38,571 bases of DNA from a bacterium (GTDB lineage: Bacteria; Pseudomonadota; Alphaproteobacteria; Ferrovibrionales; Ferrovibrionaceae). Made by a program: the position numbers and the translations under genes. Where the stretch lies: contig JALHMN010000024.1 in assembly GCA_022844005.1 (NCBI GenBank), forward strand, positions 1 through 38,571, written 5' to 3'. Positions 17,667-24,847 of the stretch are shown one piece after another (within the stretch, counting starts at the first letter, position 1; every line of letters begins with the position of its first letter). Under the pieces are notes generated by a model. The model saw only the letters and a list, made by a program, of their open reading frames with translations. It was not told the DNA's origin and did no database searches.

Positions 17667-18379
17667 TGGCGAAGCTTCTGGAAGTGAAGGGGCTCCGAGC
17701 GGGCTACGGGCCGACGGAAGTGCTGCACGGCCTCGATTTCGAGATCGAGGAAGGAGGCATCACCACGATCCTCGGCGCCAACGGCGCCGGCAAGACGACG
17801 ACGCTCAGGGCCATCTGCGGCATGGTCCGCGTCTCCGGGCAGGTCTCGCTCGGTGGCCAGGCGATCGCCGGCAAGGCCACGGAGGACATCGTCCGCCTGG
17901 GTGTGGCGCATGTGCCCGACGGGCGCGGCACCTTCGTTCAGCTGACCACCGAGGAGAACATCCGCCTCGGCGCCTACGTGCGCTCCGACAAGGCGGCGGT
18001 GGCCGCCGACATGGAGCGGATCTACGGATACTTCCCGCGCCTGAAGGAGCGGCGTGAGCAGCAGGCGGGGACGCTTTCCGGGGGCGAGCAACAGATGCTG
18101 GCGATCAGCCGGGCATTGATGCTTAGCCCGAGGCTGCTGTTGCTGGACGAGCCTTCCTTCGGTCTGGCGCCGCTGATCGTGCAGGAGATCTACCGGATCC
18201 TGCGCGAGATCAACCGCAAGGAGAGGGTGAGCATGCTGCTGGTCGAGCAGAACGCCGCCCTCGCCCTCGACGTGGCCGACCACGCCTACCTTCTCGAAAC
18301 CGGCAACGTCGTCGTATCCGGCACCTCGGACGTCATCAAGAACGATGAAACCGTCCGTCGCTCCTATCTCGGCTATTGA
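17666..18379 (+). CDS. livF: Branched-chain amino acid-type ABC importer ATPase LivF
   Basis: This is the second ATPase of the importer, 237 aa. It has Walker A GANGAGKTTT, Walker B LLLLDEPSFGLAP, and a clean signature LSGGEQQMLAISRALM. Short length and the VAHVPDGRGTFVQLTTEENI stretch are LivF traits. The start overlaps the livG stop by one base. livH starts 12 bases after its stop, so the four transporter genes form one operon. Confidence 0.94.
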   Translation: MAKLLEVKGLRAGYGPTEVLHGLDFEIEEGGITTILGANGAGKTTTLRAICGMVRVSGQVSLGGQAIAGKATEDIVRLGVAHVPDGRGTFVQLTTEENIRLGAYVRSDKAAVAADMERIYGYFPRLKERREQQAGTLSGGEQQMLAISRALMLSPRLLLLDEPSFGLAPLIVQEIYRILREINRKERVSMLLVEQNAALALDVADHAYLLETGNVVVSGTSDVIKNDETVRRSYLGY

Positions 18380-18391
18380 GGAAGACCCGCC

Positions 18392-19267
18392 ATGGAAGCC
18401 TTCCTGCACCAGATCTTCTCGGGCCTCGCCGCCGGCGGCATCTATGCCTCGGTCGCGCTCGCCCTGGTCATGATCTATACCGCCACCCATCACATCAACT
18501 TCGCCCAGGGCGAGATGGCGATGTTCGCCACCTATATCGGCTGGGCCCTGATCGAGCAGGTGGGGCTGCCCTACTGGGTGGCCTTCTTCCTCACCATCGC
18601 GATCGCCTTCGTCGCCGGCTTCACGATCGAGCGGATCGTGCTCAGGCCCCTGGCCGACAAGCCTGTGCTGTCGATCATCATCGCCTTCATCGGCCTGCTG
18701 GTGATCTTCAACGCGCTGGCGGGCTTCTTCTTCAGCTATACGATCAAGGCCTTCCCTTCGCCCTTCCCGACCTCGCCGCCCTTCGGCAACAAGTTCCTGT
18801 CCTGGCATGACCTCGGCACCGTCGGCATCACGGTGATGGTGTTGCTGCTGCTGTTCGGCTTCTTCCGGTTCACCCCGCTCGGCCTCGCCATGCGTGCCGC
18901 CGCTTTCAATCCGGAATCGGCGCGGCTGGTCGGGATCCGGGTCGGGTTGATGCTGGCGCTGGGATGGGGGCTCGCGGCGTCCATCGGCGGGATTGCCGGC
19001 ATGCTGGTCGCGCATGTGGTGTATCTCGATCCCAACATGATGTCGGGCATCCTGCTCTATGGCTTCGCCTCGGCGCTTCTGGGCGGGATCGACAATCCCG
19101 GCGGCGCCGTCGTCGGCGGCTTCATCGTCGGCGTGGCCGAGAATCTGCTCGGCGCCTATGTGATCGGCACCGAACTGAAGCTCTCGGTCGCCCTGGTGCT
19201 GATCATCGGCGTGCTGCTGGTGCGGCCGGCGGGCCTGTTCGGCCGGCGTCTCGTGACACGCGTGTAG
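18392..19267 (+). CDS. livH: Liv-type ABC importer permease LivH
   Basis: This is an inner-membrane permease subunit of the Liv-type importer. It is 291 aa with about eight hydrophobic segments. Family landmarks are GLAAGGIYASVALALVMIY near the N-terminus, HHINFAQGEMAMFATYIGW, and the C-terminal block GFASALLGGIDNPGGAVVGG. It lies 12 bases after livF and 18 bases before livM. Confidence 0.94.
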   Translation: MEAFLHQIFSGLAAGGIYASVALALVMIYTATHHINFAQGEMAMFATYIGWALIEQVGLPYWVAFFLTIAIAFVAGFTIERIVLRPLADKPVLSIIIAFIGLLVIFNALAGFFFSYTIKAFPSPFPTSPPFGNKFLSWHDLGTVGITVMVLLLLFGFFRFTPLGLAMRAAAFNPESARLVGIRVGLMLALGWGLAASIGGIAGMLVAHVVYLDPNMMSGILLYGFASALLGGIDNPGGAVVGGFIVGVAENLLGAYVIGTELKLSVALVLIIGVLLVRPAGLFGRRLVTRV

Positions 19268-19285
19268 CGGAGCGGAGGCAAAGAC

Positions 19286-20308
19286 ATGACCAGCAACCAG
19301 GCCGCCGCCCCGCTTGCCACGCCCTTGGCCAAACCCGCGACCAGCTGGGTCACGACCGGGATATTCATCGCCGTCCTGTTCGCCTTGCCTTACCTGCTTC
19401 CGGTCGTATTGCCGGAGCTCGAGGGAATCATCACCCTCAAGGCGAATTTCATGATCTTCCAGTTCACCCTGGTGATCATCTACGCGATCGCGATCCTGGG
19501 GCTGAACATCGTCACCGGATACAGCGGCCAGATCTCGCTCGGCCACGGCGCCTTCTATGCGATCGGCGCCTATACGGCCGCGGTCCTCATGGACAAGCTC
19601 GACGTGCCCTATTGGGCGACCGTGCCGGTATCGGGGGCACTCTGCATGGTCGTGGGCTTCCTGTTCGGCCTGCCGGCGCTGCGGCTGACCGGCCACTACC
19701 TCGCGCTCGCCACCTTCGCGCTCGCGCTCGCGGTGCCGCAGCTGCTGAAATACAAGCACATCGAATGGCTGACCGGCGGCGTGCAGGGCATCGTCATCCT
19801 GAAGCCGGATGCGCCTTTCGGCATCAAGTTCATGAACGCCGACCAGTGGCTCTACTACTTCTGCCTCTTCGTCGCCTGCATCATGTTCTGGCTCGCCATG
19901 AACCTGATCCGCGGACGTTTCGGCCGGGCGATGATCGCCATCCGCGACCATCCGATCGCCGCCGAGGCGATGGGCGTGAACAACGCCATGGTGAAGTCGA
20001 TGGCCTTCGGCATCTCCGCCGCCTATACGGGCGTCGCCGGGGCGCTGGGCGCGATCGCGATCGCCTTCGTCGCGCCCGACAGTTTCACCGTCTTCCTGTC
20101 GATCTCCTTCCTGGTCGGCCTGGTGATCGGGGGGCTGGCGTCGATCTCGGGCGCGATCTTCGGGGCGATCTTCATCCAGTTCGTGCCGAACATCGCCGAC
20201 AGCATCTCCAAGGCCGCGCCCTGGGCGATCTACGGCATGTTCCTGATCGCGGCGGTGTACGTCATGCCGACCGGCGCGGCCGGACTGGTACGTCGCCTGC
20301 GGGGGTGA
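19286..20308 (+). CDS. livM: Liv-type ABC importer permease LivM
   Basis: This is the second permease subunit, 340 aa, multi-spanning. It contains the LivM hallmark GLNIVTGYSGQISLGHGAFY near residue 72, LRLTGHYLALATFALALAV, and FGRAMIAIRDHPIAAEAMGV. The N-terminus is a short Ala-rich cytoplasmic stretch. It closes the membrane-component operon: a terminator hairpin lies about 70 bases downstream, before the binding-protein genes. Confidence 0.94.
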   Translation: MTSNQAAAPLATPLAKPATSWVTTGIFIAVLFALPYLLPVVLPELEGIITLKANFMIFQFTLVIIYAIAILGLNIVTGYSGQISLGHGAFYAIGAYTAAVLMDKLDVPYWATVPVSGALCMVVGFLFGLPALRLTGHYLALATFALALAVPQLLKYKHIEWLTGGVQGIVILKPDAPFGIKFMNADQWLYYFCLFVACIMFWLAMNLIRGRFGRAMIAIRDHPIAAEAMGVNNAMVKSMAFGISAAYTGVAGALGAIAIAFVAPDSFTVFLSISFLVGLVIGGLASISGAIFGAIFIQFVPNIADSISKAAPWAIYGMFLIAAVYVMPTGAAGLVRRLRG

Positions 20309-20375
20309 ACAGCCAGGGTCCGGACGGCACAAGTTGATCAATCTATAAATAGACCTTGAGACTTCCGATAGAGAC

Positions 20376-20410
20376 AGGGCCGCCGCGGTAGTTCCCGGCG
20401 GCCCTTTCTT
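20376..20410 (+). terminator. Intrinsic terminator after livM
   Basis: A 10-bp stem (20376-20385 with 20396-20405) is followed by TTTCTT. It separates livGFHM from the binding-protein gene, which has its own promoter immediately downstream. Confidence 0.8.
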
Positions 20411-20424
20411 TGCCGGCATCGGCG

Positions 20425-20457
20425 TTGTCTCGCTCTAATTATCGTACTATAATTAGA
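20425..20457 (+). promoter_or_regulatory. Strong sigma-70-type promoter overlapped by a perfect dyad
   Basis: TTGTCT (20425-20430), a 17-base spacer and a perfect TATAAT (20448-20453) form a promoter for the binding-protein gene at 20559. A 9-bp perfect inverted repeat, TCTAATTAT and ATAATTAGA with a 6-base centre (20434-20457), covers the spacer and the -10 box. A repressor bound here would block the polymerase. The expected transcript has a leader of about 100 bases. Confidence 0.7.
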
Positions 20458-20558
20458 ACTATCCGGCGGAGATCGCCGCAAAATCGCCGCACAGCCGCGG
20501 AAATCTGGGCGATGACTTTCAACGGGGCGTCAAGCCCGATCAAAGGGAGAAGCGTAGA

Positions 20559-21770
20559 ATGTTGATTTCGCGTCGAGTTATGATTGCTTCCGTCGCCACG
20601 GCGGCAGCCGCGCATGCGCTGCCGGCCATGGCACAGAAGAAGTACGACACAGGTGCCTCGGACAAGGAAATCGTGTTCGGCCATACCGGCCCCTATTCCG
20701 GCCCGGCCTCGGCCTACGGCACCATCGGTAAGGCGATCCAGGCCTATGTCGCCAAGGTGAACGACGACGGCGGCGTCAACGGCCGCAAGCTGAAGATGAT
20801 CACCTATGACGACGGCTACAGCCCGCCGAAGATGGTGGAGATGGTCCGCCGCCTGGTCGAGCAGGACGAGGTGCTGTTCCTGTTCAATACGCTGGGAACG
20901 CCGACCAATACCGCCATCCACAAGTATGTGAACGCCAAGAAGGTGCCGCACCTGTTCGTCGCCACCGGCGCCACCAAGTGGGGCGATCCGAAGAACTTCC
21001 CCTGGACCATGGGCTGGCAGCCCAACTACCAGACCGAGGGGAAGATCTACGCCCAGTACATCCTGGACAACAAGCCGGACGCCAAGATCGGAATCCTCTA
21101 CCAGAACGACGACTACGGTAAGGATTACCTGCACGGCTTCGAGGAGGGCCTGGGCGAGAAGGGCCGCAAGCTGATCGTTTCCAAGCTCTCCTACGAGGTG
21201 ACCGATCCGACGATCGACAGCCAGATCGTCAGCCTGAAGGGTTCGGGTGCCGACACCTTCTTCAACATCACGACGCCGAAATTCGCAGCGCAGGCGATCC
21301 GCAAGTCGGCGGATATCGAGTGGAAGCCGCTGCACTTCCTGAACAACGTCTCGGCTTCCGTCGGCTCGGTGCTGACGCCCGCGGGTCTCGACAAGTCGGT
21401 CGGCATCATCACGGCGCTCTACGCCAAGGACCCGACCGACCCGCAATGGGCGAACGACAAGGGCTATCAGGACTGGCTCGCCTGGATGAACAAGTACTAT
21501 CCCGAGGGCGACAAGAAGGACACGTTCAACGTGTTCGGCTACAACGTGGCCTATACGCTGGTCGCGGCCCTGAAGCAGGCGGGCGACAACCTGACGCGCG
21601 AGAACGTCATGAAGCAGGCCGCCAGCCTGAAGAACCTCGAAGTGCCGATGCTGCTGCCCGGCATCAAGGTTTCCACCAGCGCGACCGACTTCTATCCGAT
21701 CGAGCAGGAGCAGCTGGCCAAGTTCAACGGCAAGGTGTTCGAGCTGTTCGGCAAGGTCTACGGCAATTGA
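20559..21770 (+). CDS. Liv-type ABC transporter periplasmic binding protein (copy 1)
   Basis: This is the periplasmic receptor for the importer encoded just upstream, type I periplasmic-binding fold. It is 403 aa with signal peptide MLISRRVMIASVATAAAAHA ending at PAMA. The mature protein begins QKKYDTGASDKEIVFGHTGP and has the family blocks YSGPASAYGTIGKAIQAY, YDDGYSPPKMVEMVRRLVEQ and LYQNDDYGKDYLHGF. There is no lipobox. GGGAGAAG lies before the ATG. It is expressed from its own promoter, which fits the usual need for more receptor than permease. Several groups in this family bind compounds other than branched-chain amino acids, including aromatics, so the ligand should be treated as open. 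Confidence 0.93.
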   Translation: MLISRRVMIASVATAAAAHALPAMAQKKYDTGASDKEIVFGHTGPYSGPASAYGTIGKAIQAYVAKVNDDGGVNGRKLKMITYDDGYSPPKMVEMVRRLVEQDEVLFLFNTLGTPTNTAIHKYVNAKKVPHLFVATGATKWGDPKNFPWTMGWQPNYQTEGKIYAQYILDNKPDAKIGILYQNDDYGKDYLHGFEEGLGEKGRKLIVSKLSYEVTDPTIDSQIVSLKGSGADTFFNITTPKFAAQAIRKSADIEWKPLHFLNNVSASVGSVLTPAGLDKSVGIITALYAKDPTDPQWANDKGYQDWLAWMNKYYPEGDKKDTFNVFGYNVAYTLVAALKQAGDNLTRENVMKQAASLKNLEVPMLLPGIKVSTSATDFYPIEQEQLAKFNGKVFELFGKVYGN

Positions 21771-21830
21771 TCGATCGATCATGATGATCGAGTAATCAGA
21801 AACAAAAATATCGAACGATAAATAATACTG

Positions 21831-21865
21831 GGCCGTCGACAGAAATGTCGGCGGCCTTTTCTTTT
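21831..21865 (+). terminator. Intrinsic terminator after binding protein copy 1
   Basis: An 11-bp stem with one G-T pair (21831-21841 with 21846-21856) closes on a GAAA loop and is followed by TTTTCTTTT. It ends the first receptor message. Confidence 0.85.
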
Positions 21866-21892
21866 GTGCGAGCGAAGTAATCGCGTTATAAG
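21864..21892 (+). promoter_or_regulatory. Possible promoter for binding protein copy 2
   Basis: TTGTGC (21864-21869), a 17-base spacer and TATAAG (21887-21892) lie directly after the terminator T run. If used, the leader of the second receptor message would be about 340 bases long. The -10 is good, the -35 poor. Confidence 0.35.
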
Positions 21893-22241
21893 GCGGGCAG
21901 GGCTTCACGACATCGCGGTACAGCGATGCGACATCACGACCGCGCTGACCGGTGCCGCGAGGCGACGGTCGAGCAGGGAGAACCGGGTGAACAGGGAGAA
22001 GCGATCGCATGCTTCGATCACCTCGATGACCGCCGCGCTCCCGCGCGGCGAGGGAGGCCATGCGCCTCCGGTCGAGTTCAACGGCACGAGCCGGGGGCGC
22101 CGCGACGTTCTCCCGGGCAGCAGGAGGCGCTGAACCCATGATCTCACGGGGGGCGCCCGCGCGCGCGTTCCGGAGCCCGCGGGTCGGAACCACCAGGGCA
22201 GCGAATGCCCGATCAGTTTCACCAGGGAAAGGAAACGAAAG
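21893..22241 (+). other. Long non-coding gap before binding protein copy 2
   Basis: This stretch of about 350 bases is GC-rich. I see no convincing gene, tRNA or repeat in it; short open frames are on both strands but none has a Shine-Dalgarno and a protein-like composition. AGGGAAAGGA just before the ATG at 22242 serves the downstream gene. Confidence 0.5.
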
Positions 22242-23456
22242 ATGTCGCTTACGCGTCGCACTCTGATCGCAGCAGCAGCCACTGCGCCGGCCCTCAGTTG
22301 GCCCGCGATGGCCCAGAAGAAATACGACACCGGGGCATCGGACAAGGAGATCGTGTTCGGCCACACCAACCCCTATTCCGGCCCGGCATCGGCCTATGGC
22401 ACGATCGGCAAGGCGATCCAGGCCTATTGGAAGAAGGTCAACGAGGAGGGCGGCGTCAATGGCCGCATGCTCCGGATGATTTCCTACGACGACGGCTACA
22501 GCCCGCCGAAGACGGTCGAGATGGTCCGCAAGCTGGTCGAGCAGGACGAGGTGCTGTTCCTGTTCAACACGCTCGGCACACCGCCGAACTCGGCCATCCA
22601 CAAGTACATGAACGCCAAGAAGGTGCCGCAGCTGTTCGTGGCCACCGGCGCCACCAAGTGGAACGATCCGAAGAACTATCCCTGGACCATGGGCTGGCAG
22701 CCCAACTACCAGATCGAGGGGCAGATCTACGCCAAACACGCGCTGAAGGAGAAGCCGAACGCCAAGATCGCGCTGCTCTACCAGAACGACGATTACGGCA
22801 AGGACTACCTGAAGGGCTTCAAGGACGGCCTGGGGCCGGCCAATCAGAAGCTGATCGTCAAGGAACTGTCCTACGAAGTCACCGACCCGACGATCGATTC
22901 CCAGATCATCGAGATGAAGGGTTCCGGGGCCGATGTCTTCTTCAACATCACGACGCCGAAGTTCGCCGCCCAGGCGATCCGCAAGGCGCATGACATCGGC
23001 TGGAAGCCGCTGCACTTCCTGAACAACGTGTCGGCCTCGGTCGGCTCGGTGCTGGTGCCGGCCGGTCTCGAGAAGGCGGTCGACATCGTCTCGACCCAGT
23101 ACCTGAAGGACCCGACCGACCCGCAATGGGCGAACGACAAGGGCTACCAGGACTGGCTCGCCTGGATGAACAAGTATTATCCCGAGGGCGACAAGAAGGA
23201 TGCCTCCAACGTCTTCGGCTACAACGTGGCCCAGGGCCTGGTGGTGGTGCTGAAGCAGTGCGGCGACAACCTCACGCGTGAGAACATCATGAAGGAGGCC
23301 GCCAACCTGAAGGACGTGGTGCTGCCGATGCTGCTGCCCGGCATCAAGATCAACACCTCGCCCACCCATTTCGCGCCGATCTCCCAGGAACAGCTGATCC
23401 GGTTCGACGGCAAGGAATGGAAGCGGTTCGGCGAAATCCTGGGCGGCGGCGCCTGA
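22242..23456 (+). CDS. Liv-type ABC transporter periplasmic binding protein (copy 2)
   Basis: This is a 404-aa periplasmic receptor and close paralogue of the gene at 20559. The signal peptide MSLTRRTLIAAAATAPALSW ends at PAMA and the mature start QKKYDTGASDKEIVFGHTNP differs by one residue from copy 1. Most of the chain aligns without gaps, and a 93-base stretch differs at two positions. The last third differs more (for example VVLPMLLPGIKINTSPTHFA against the LEVPMLLPGIKVSTSATDFY region). The two receptors most likely feed the same LivGFHM importer. Shared or split ligand range is inference. Confidence 0.93.
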   Translation: MSLTRRTLIAAAATAPALSWPAMAQKKYDTGASDKEIVFGHTNPYSGPASAYGTIGKAIQAYWKKVNEEGGVNGRMLRMISYDDGYSPPKTVEMVRKLVEQDEVLFLFNTLGTPPNSAIHKYMNAKKVPQLFVATGATKWNDPKNYPWTMGWQPNYQIEGQIYAKHALKEKPNAKIALLYQNDDYGKDYLKGFKDGLGPANQKLIVKELSYEVTDPTIDSQIIEMKGSGADVFFNITTPKFAAQAIRKAHDIGWKPLHFLNNVSASVGSVLVPAGLEKAVDIVSTQYLKDPTDPQWANDKGYQDWLAWMNKYYPEGDKKDASNVFGYNVAQGLVVVLKQCGDNLTRENIMKEAANLKDVVLPMLLPGIKINTSPTHFAPISQEQLIRFDGKEWKRFGEILGGGA

Positions 23457-23492
23457 TCGTCCCATAAAGCGTCTCTCTCGGGGGGAGCCGCG

Positions 23493-23526
23493 GGGCCGCC
23501 GGAACCAACCGGCGGCCCTTCTTCTT
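23493..23526. terminator. Intrinsic terminator between convergent genes
   Basis: A perfect 10-bp stem (23493-23502 with 23509-23518) is followed by TTCTTCTTT. It ends the second receptor message and abuts the stop of the oppositely oriented oxidoreductase gene. Confidence 0.85.
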
Positions 23527-24528
23527 TCAGGCCACCTTGATCATGGTCTTGCCGGTATTGCCGCCGGCGAGCACGCGGATGAGGCCCTCGGGCGCCCGGT
23601 CGATGCCCTCCAGCACGTCCTCGACGTATTTCAGCCGGCCGGCGGCGACATGGCCGGCGAGCGCCTCCTCGGCCTCGTCGTAGCGGGCCTCGTAGTCGAG
23701 GACGATGAAGCCCTCCATGCGGATGCGCTTCACCACCAGGAGGCCCGGCACCCCGCGGGGGCCGGGCGCGGGCGTCGCGGTGTCGTACTGGCTGACATTG
23801 CCGCAGCAGACGATGCGGCCGAAATTCGCCATGCGGAAGAGAACGCTCTCCAGCATCGGGCCGCCGACATTGTCGAAATAGACGTCGACGCCCTTCACGC
23901 CGTGGCGCTTCAGCCCCTCGCCCACGCTCTCGGCCTTGTAGTCGATCGCCGCGTCGAAGCCGAGATCCTCGACCACATGCCGGCACTTCGCCTCGCCCCC
24001 GGCGATGCCGATGACCCGGGCGCCGGCGATCTTCGCCAGCTGGCCGGCGATCGATCCCACCGCGCCGGCCGCCGCCGAAACGACCACCGTCTCGGCCCTC
24101 TTCGGCCTGCCGATCTCCTCCAGGCCGAACCAGGCGGTCTTGCCGGTGATGCCGAGCACGGAGAGGTGCTGGGTGACCGGCTCGCGCCGCTTCAGCCGGC
24201 GCAAGCCCCTGGCCGGCAGCGCCGCGAAGCGCCGCCAGCCGGTGACGCCTTCGACGAGATCGCCCGGGGCGAAGCCCGCGGCATTCGAGGCGACCACCTC
24301 GCCCAGGCCGAAGCCCGGGAAGACGTCGCCCGGCTTCACCGGCGCCACATAGGTGGGCACCGGGCTCATCCAGGCGCGGTTGGCCGGATCGACCGACAGC
24401 CAGAGGATGCGGAGCAGCACCTCGCCCGCGCCGGCCACCGGCATGCCGGCGTCCTGCACGCGGAAATGGCCCGGCTCGAGATGGCCCTGCGGACGATCGG
24501 CCAGGACGACTTCGGTGTTCTCGGACAT
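23527..24528 (-). CDS. MDR-family NADP-dependent oxidoreductase
   Basis: This is a zinc-free medium-chain dehydrogenase/reductase of the type that reduces activated double bonds of enones, including curcumin/prostaglandin reductase-like enzymes (CurA/YncB group). The start at 24528 is supported by GGAGGA 7 bases upstream and by the family-like N-terminus; the open frame continues further but in non-protein-like sequence. The product is 333 aa. The nucleotide-binding turn is SAAAGAVGSIAGQLAKIAGA-type (AAGAVGS), followed by GFDAAIDYK and VYFDNVGGPMLESVL, all typical. It is last in a minus-strand run after aidB and ubiK. The physiological substrate is unknown. Confidence 0.92.
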   Translation of the reverse strand: MSENTEVVLADRPQGHLEPGHFRVQDAGMPVAGAGEVLLRILWLSVDPANRAWMSPVPTYVAPVKPGDVFPGFGLGEVVASNAAGFAPGDLVEGVTGWRRFAALPARGLRRLKRREPVTQHLSVLGITGKTAWFGLEEIGRPKRAETVVVSAAAGAVGSIAGQLAKIAGARVIGIAGGEAKCRHVVEDLGFDAAIDYKAESVGEGLKRHGVKGVDVYFDNVGGPMLESVLFRMANFGRIVCCGNVSQYDTATPAPGPRGVPGLLVVKRIRMEGFIVLDYEARYDEAEEALAGHVAAGRLKYVEDVLEGIDRAPEGLIRVLAGGNTGKTMIKVA

Positions 24529-24553
24529 CGGCTTTCCTCCCCTTCCTTTCGAG

Positions 24554-24579
24554 CCCTCCCCCGGCTGGCGCCGAGGGAG
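24554..24579. repeat. Dispersed palindromic repeat, short copy
   Basis: These 26 bases are identical except at one position to 26935-26960, the centre of a large hairpin 2.4 kb away. The unit is itself partly self-complementary. It lies in the 56-base gap between ubiK and the oxidoreductase gene, where it may also act as a hairpin at the mRNA level. Confidence 0.7.
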
Positions 24580-24584
24580 TAGTC

Positions 24585-24833
24585 CTACGGCGCGGGCTTC
24601 GCCTCCAGCGCCGCGATGCGTTCCTTCAGCTGCTCGTTCTCCTCCCGCGCGGCCGCCGCCATCGCCTTCACCACCTCGAACTCCTCGCGGGAGACGAGGT
24701 TCATGTCGGCGAGGATGCGCTCGAGGCGGGCGCGGAAGGCGCCTTCCACCTCGTGGCGGGCGCCCTGCAGCGTGCCGACGGCGGAGGCGGCGAGGCGGGC
24801 GATGTCGTCGATGATGCGGTTGTCGGTCTGCAT
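24585..24833 (-). CDS. ubiK: UbiK-type accessory factor (BMFP/YqiC family)
   Basis: This is a small 82-aa, mostly helical cytoplasmic protein. It starts MQTDNRIIDDIARLAASAVG, holds EGAFRARLERILADMNLVSR in the middle, and ends with a coiled coil (VVKAMAAAAREENEQLKERI). This is the pattern of the BMFP family, whose enterobacterial member UbiK helps assemble the ubiquinone biosynthesis complex under aerobic conditions. It begins 14 bases after the aidB stop and is probably co-transcribed with it. Family membership is clear; the role in ubiquinone synthesis here is inferred from the family. Confidence 0.88.
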   Translation of the reverse strand: MQTDNRIIDDIARLAASAVGTLQGARHEVEGAFRARLERILADMNLVSREEFEVVKAMAAAAREENEQLKERIAALEAKPAP

Positions 24834-24847
24834 GTCGGTCCCCGAAG

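Noticed and set aside
17534-20419. Minus-strand frame of 961 codons over the liv operon
   Set aside because: Very His/Asp/Gln/Arg-rich antisense frame across four clear transporter genes; no Shine-Dalgarno or motif.
20439-23465. Minus-strand frame of about 1000 codons over both Liv binding proteins
   Set aside because: Its apparent internal duplication only reflects the duplicated binding-protein genes on the other strand.
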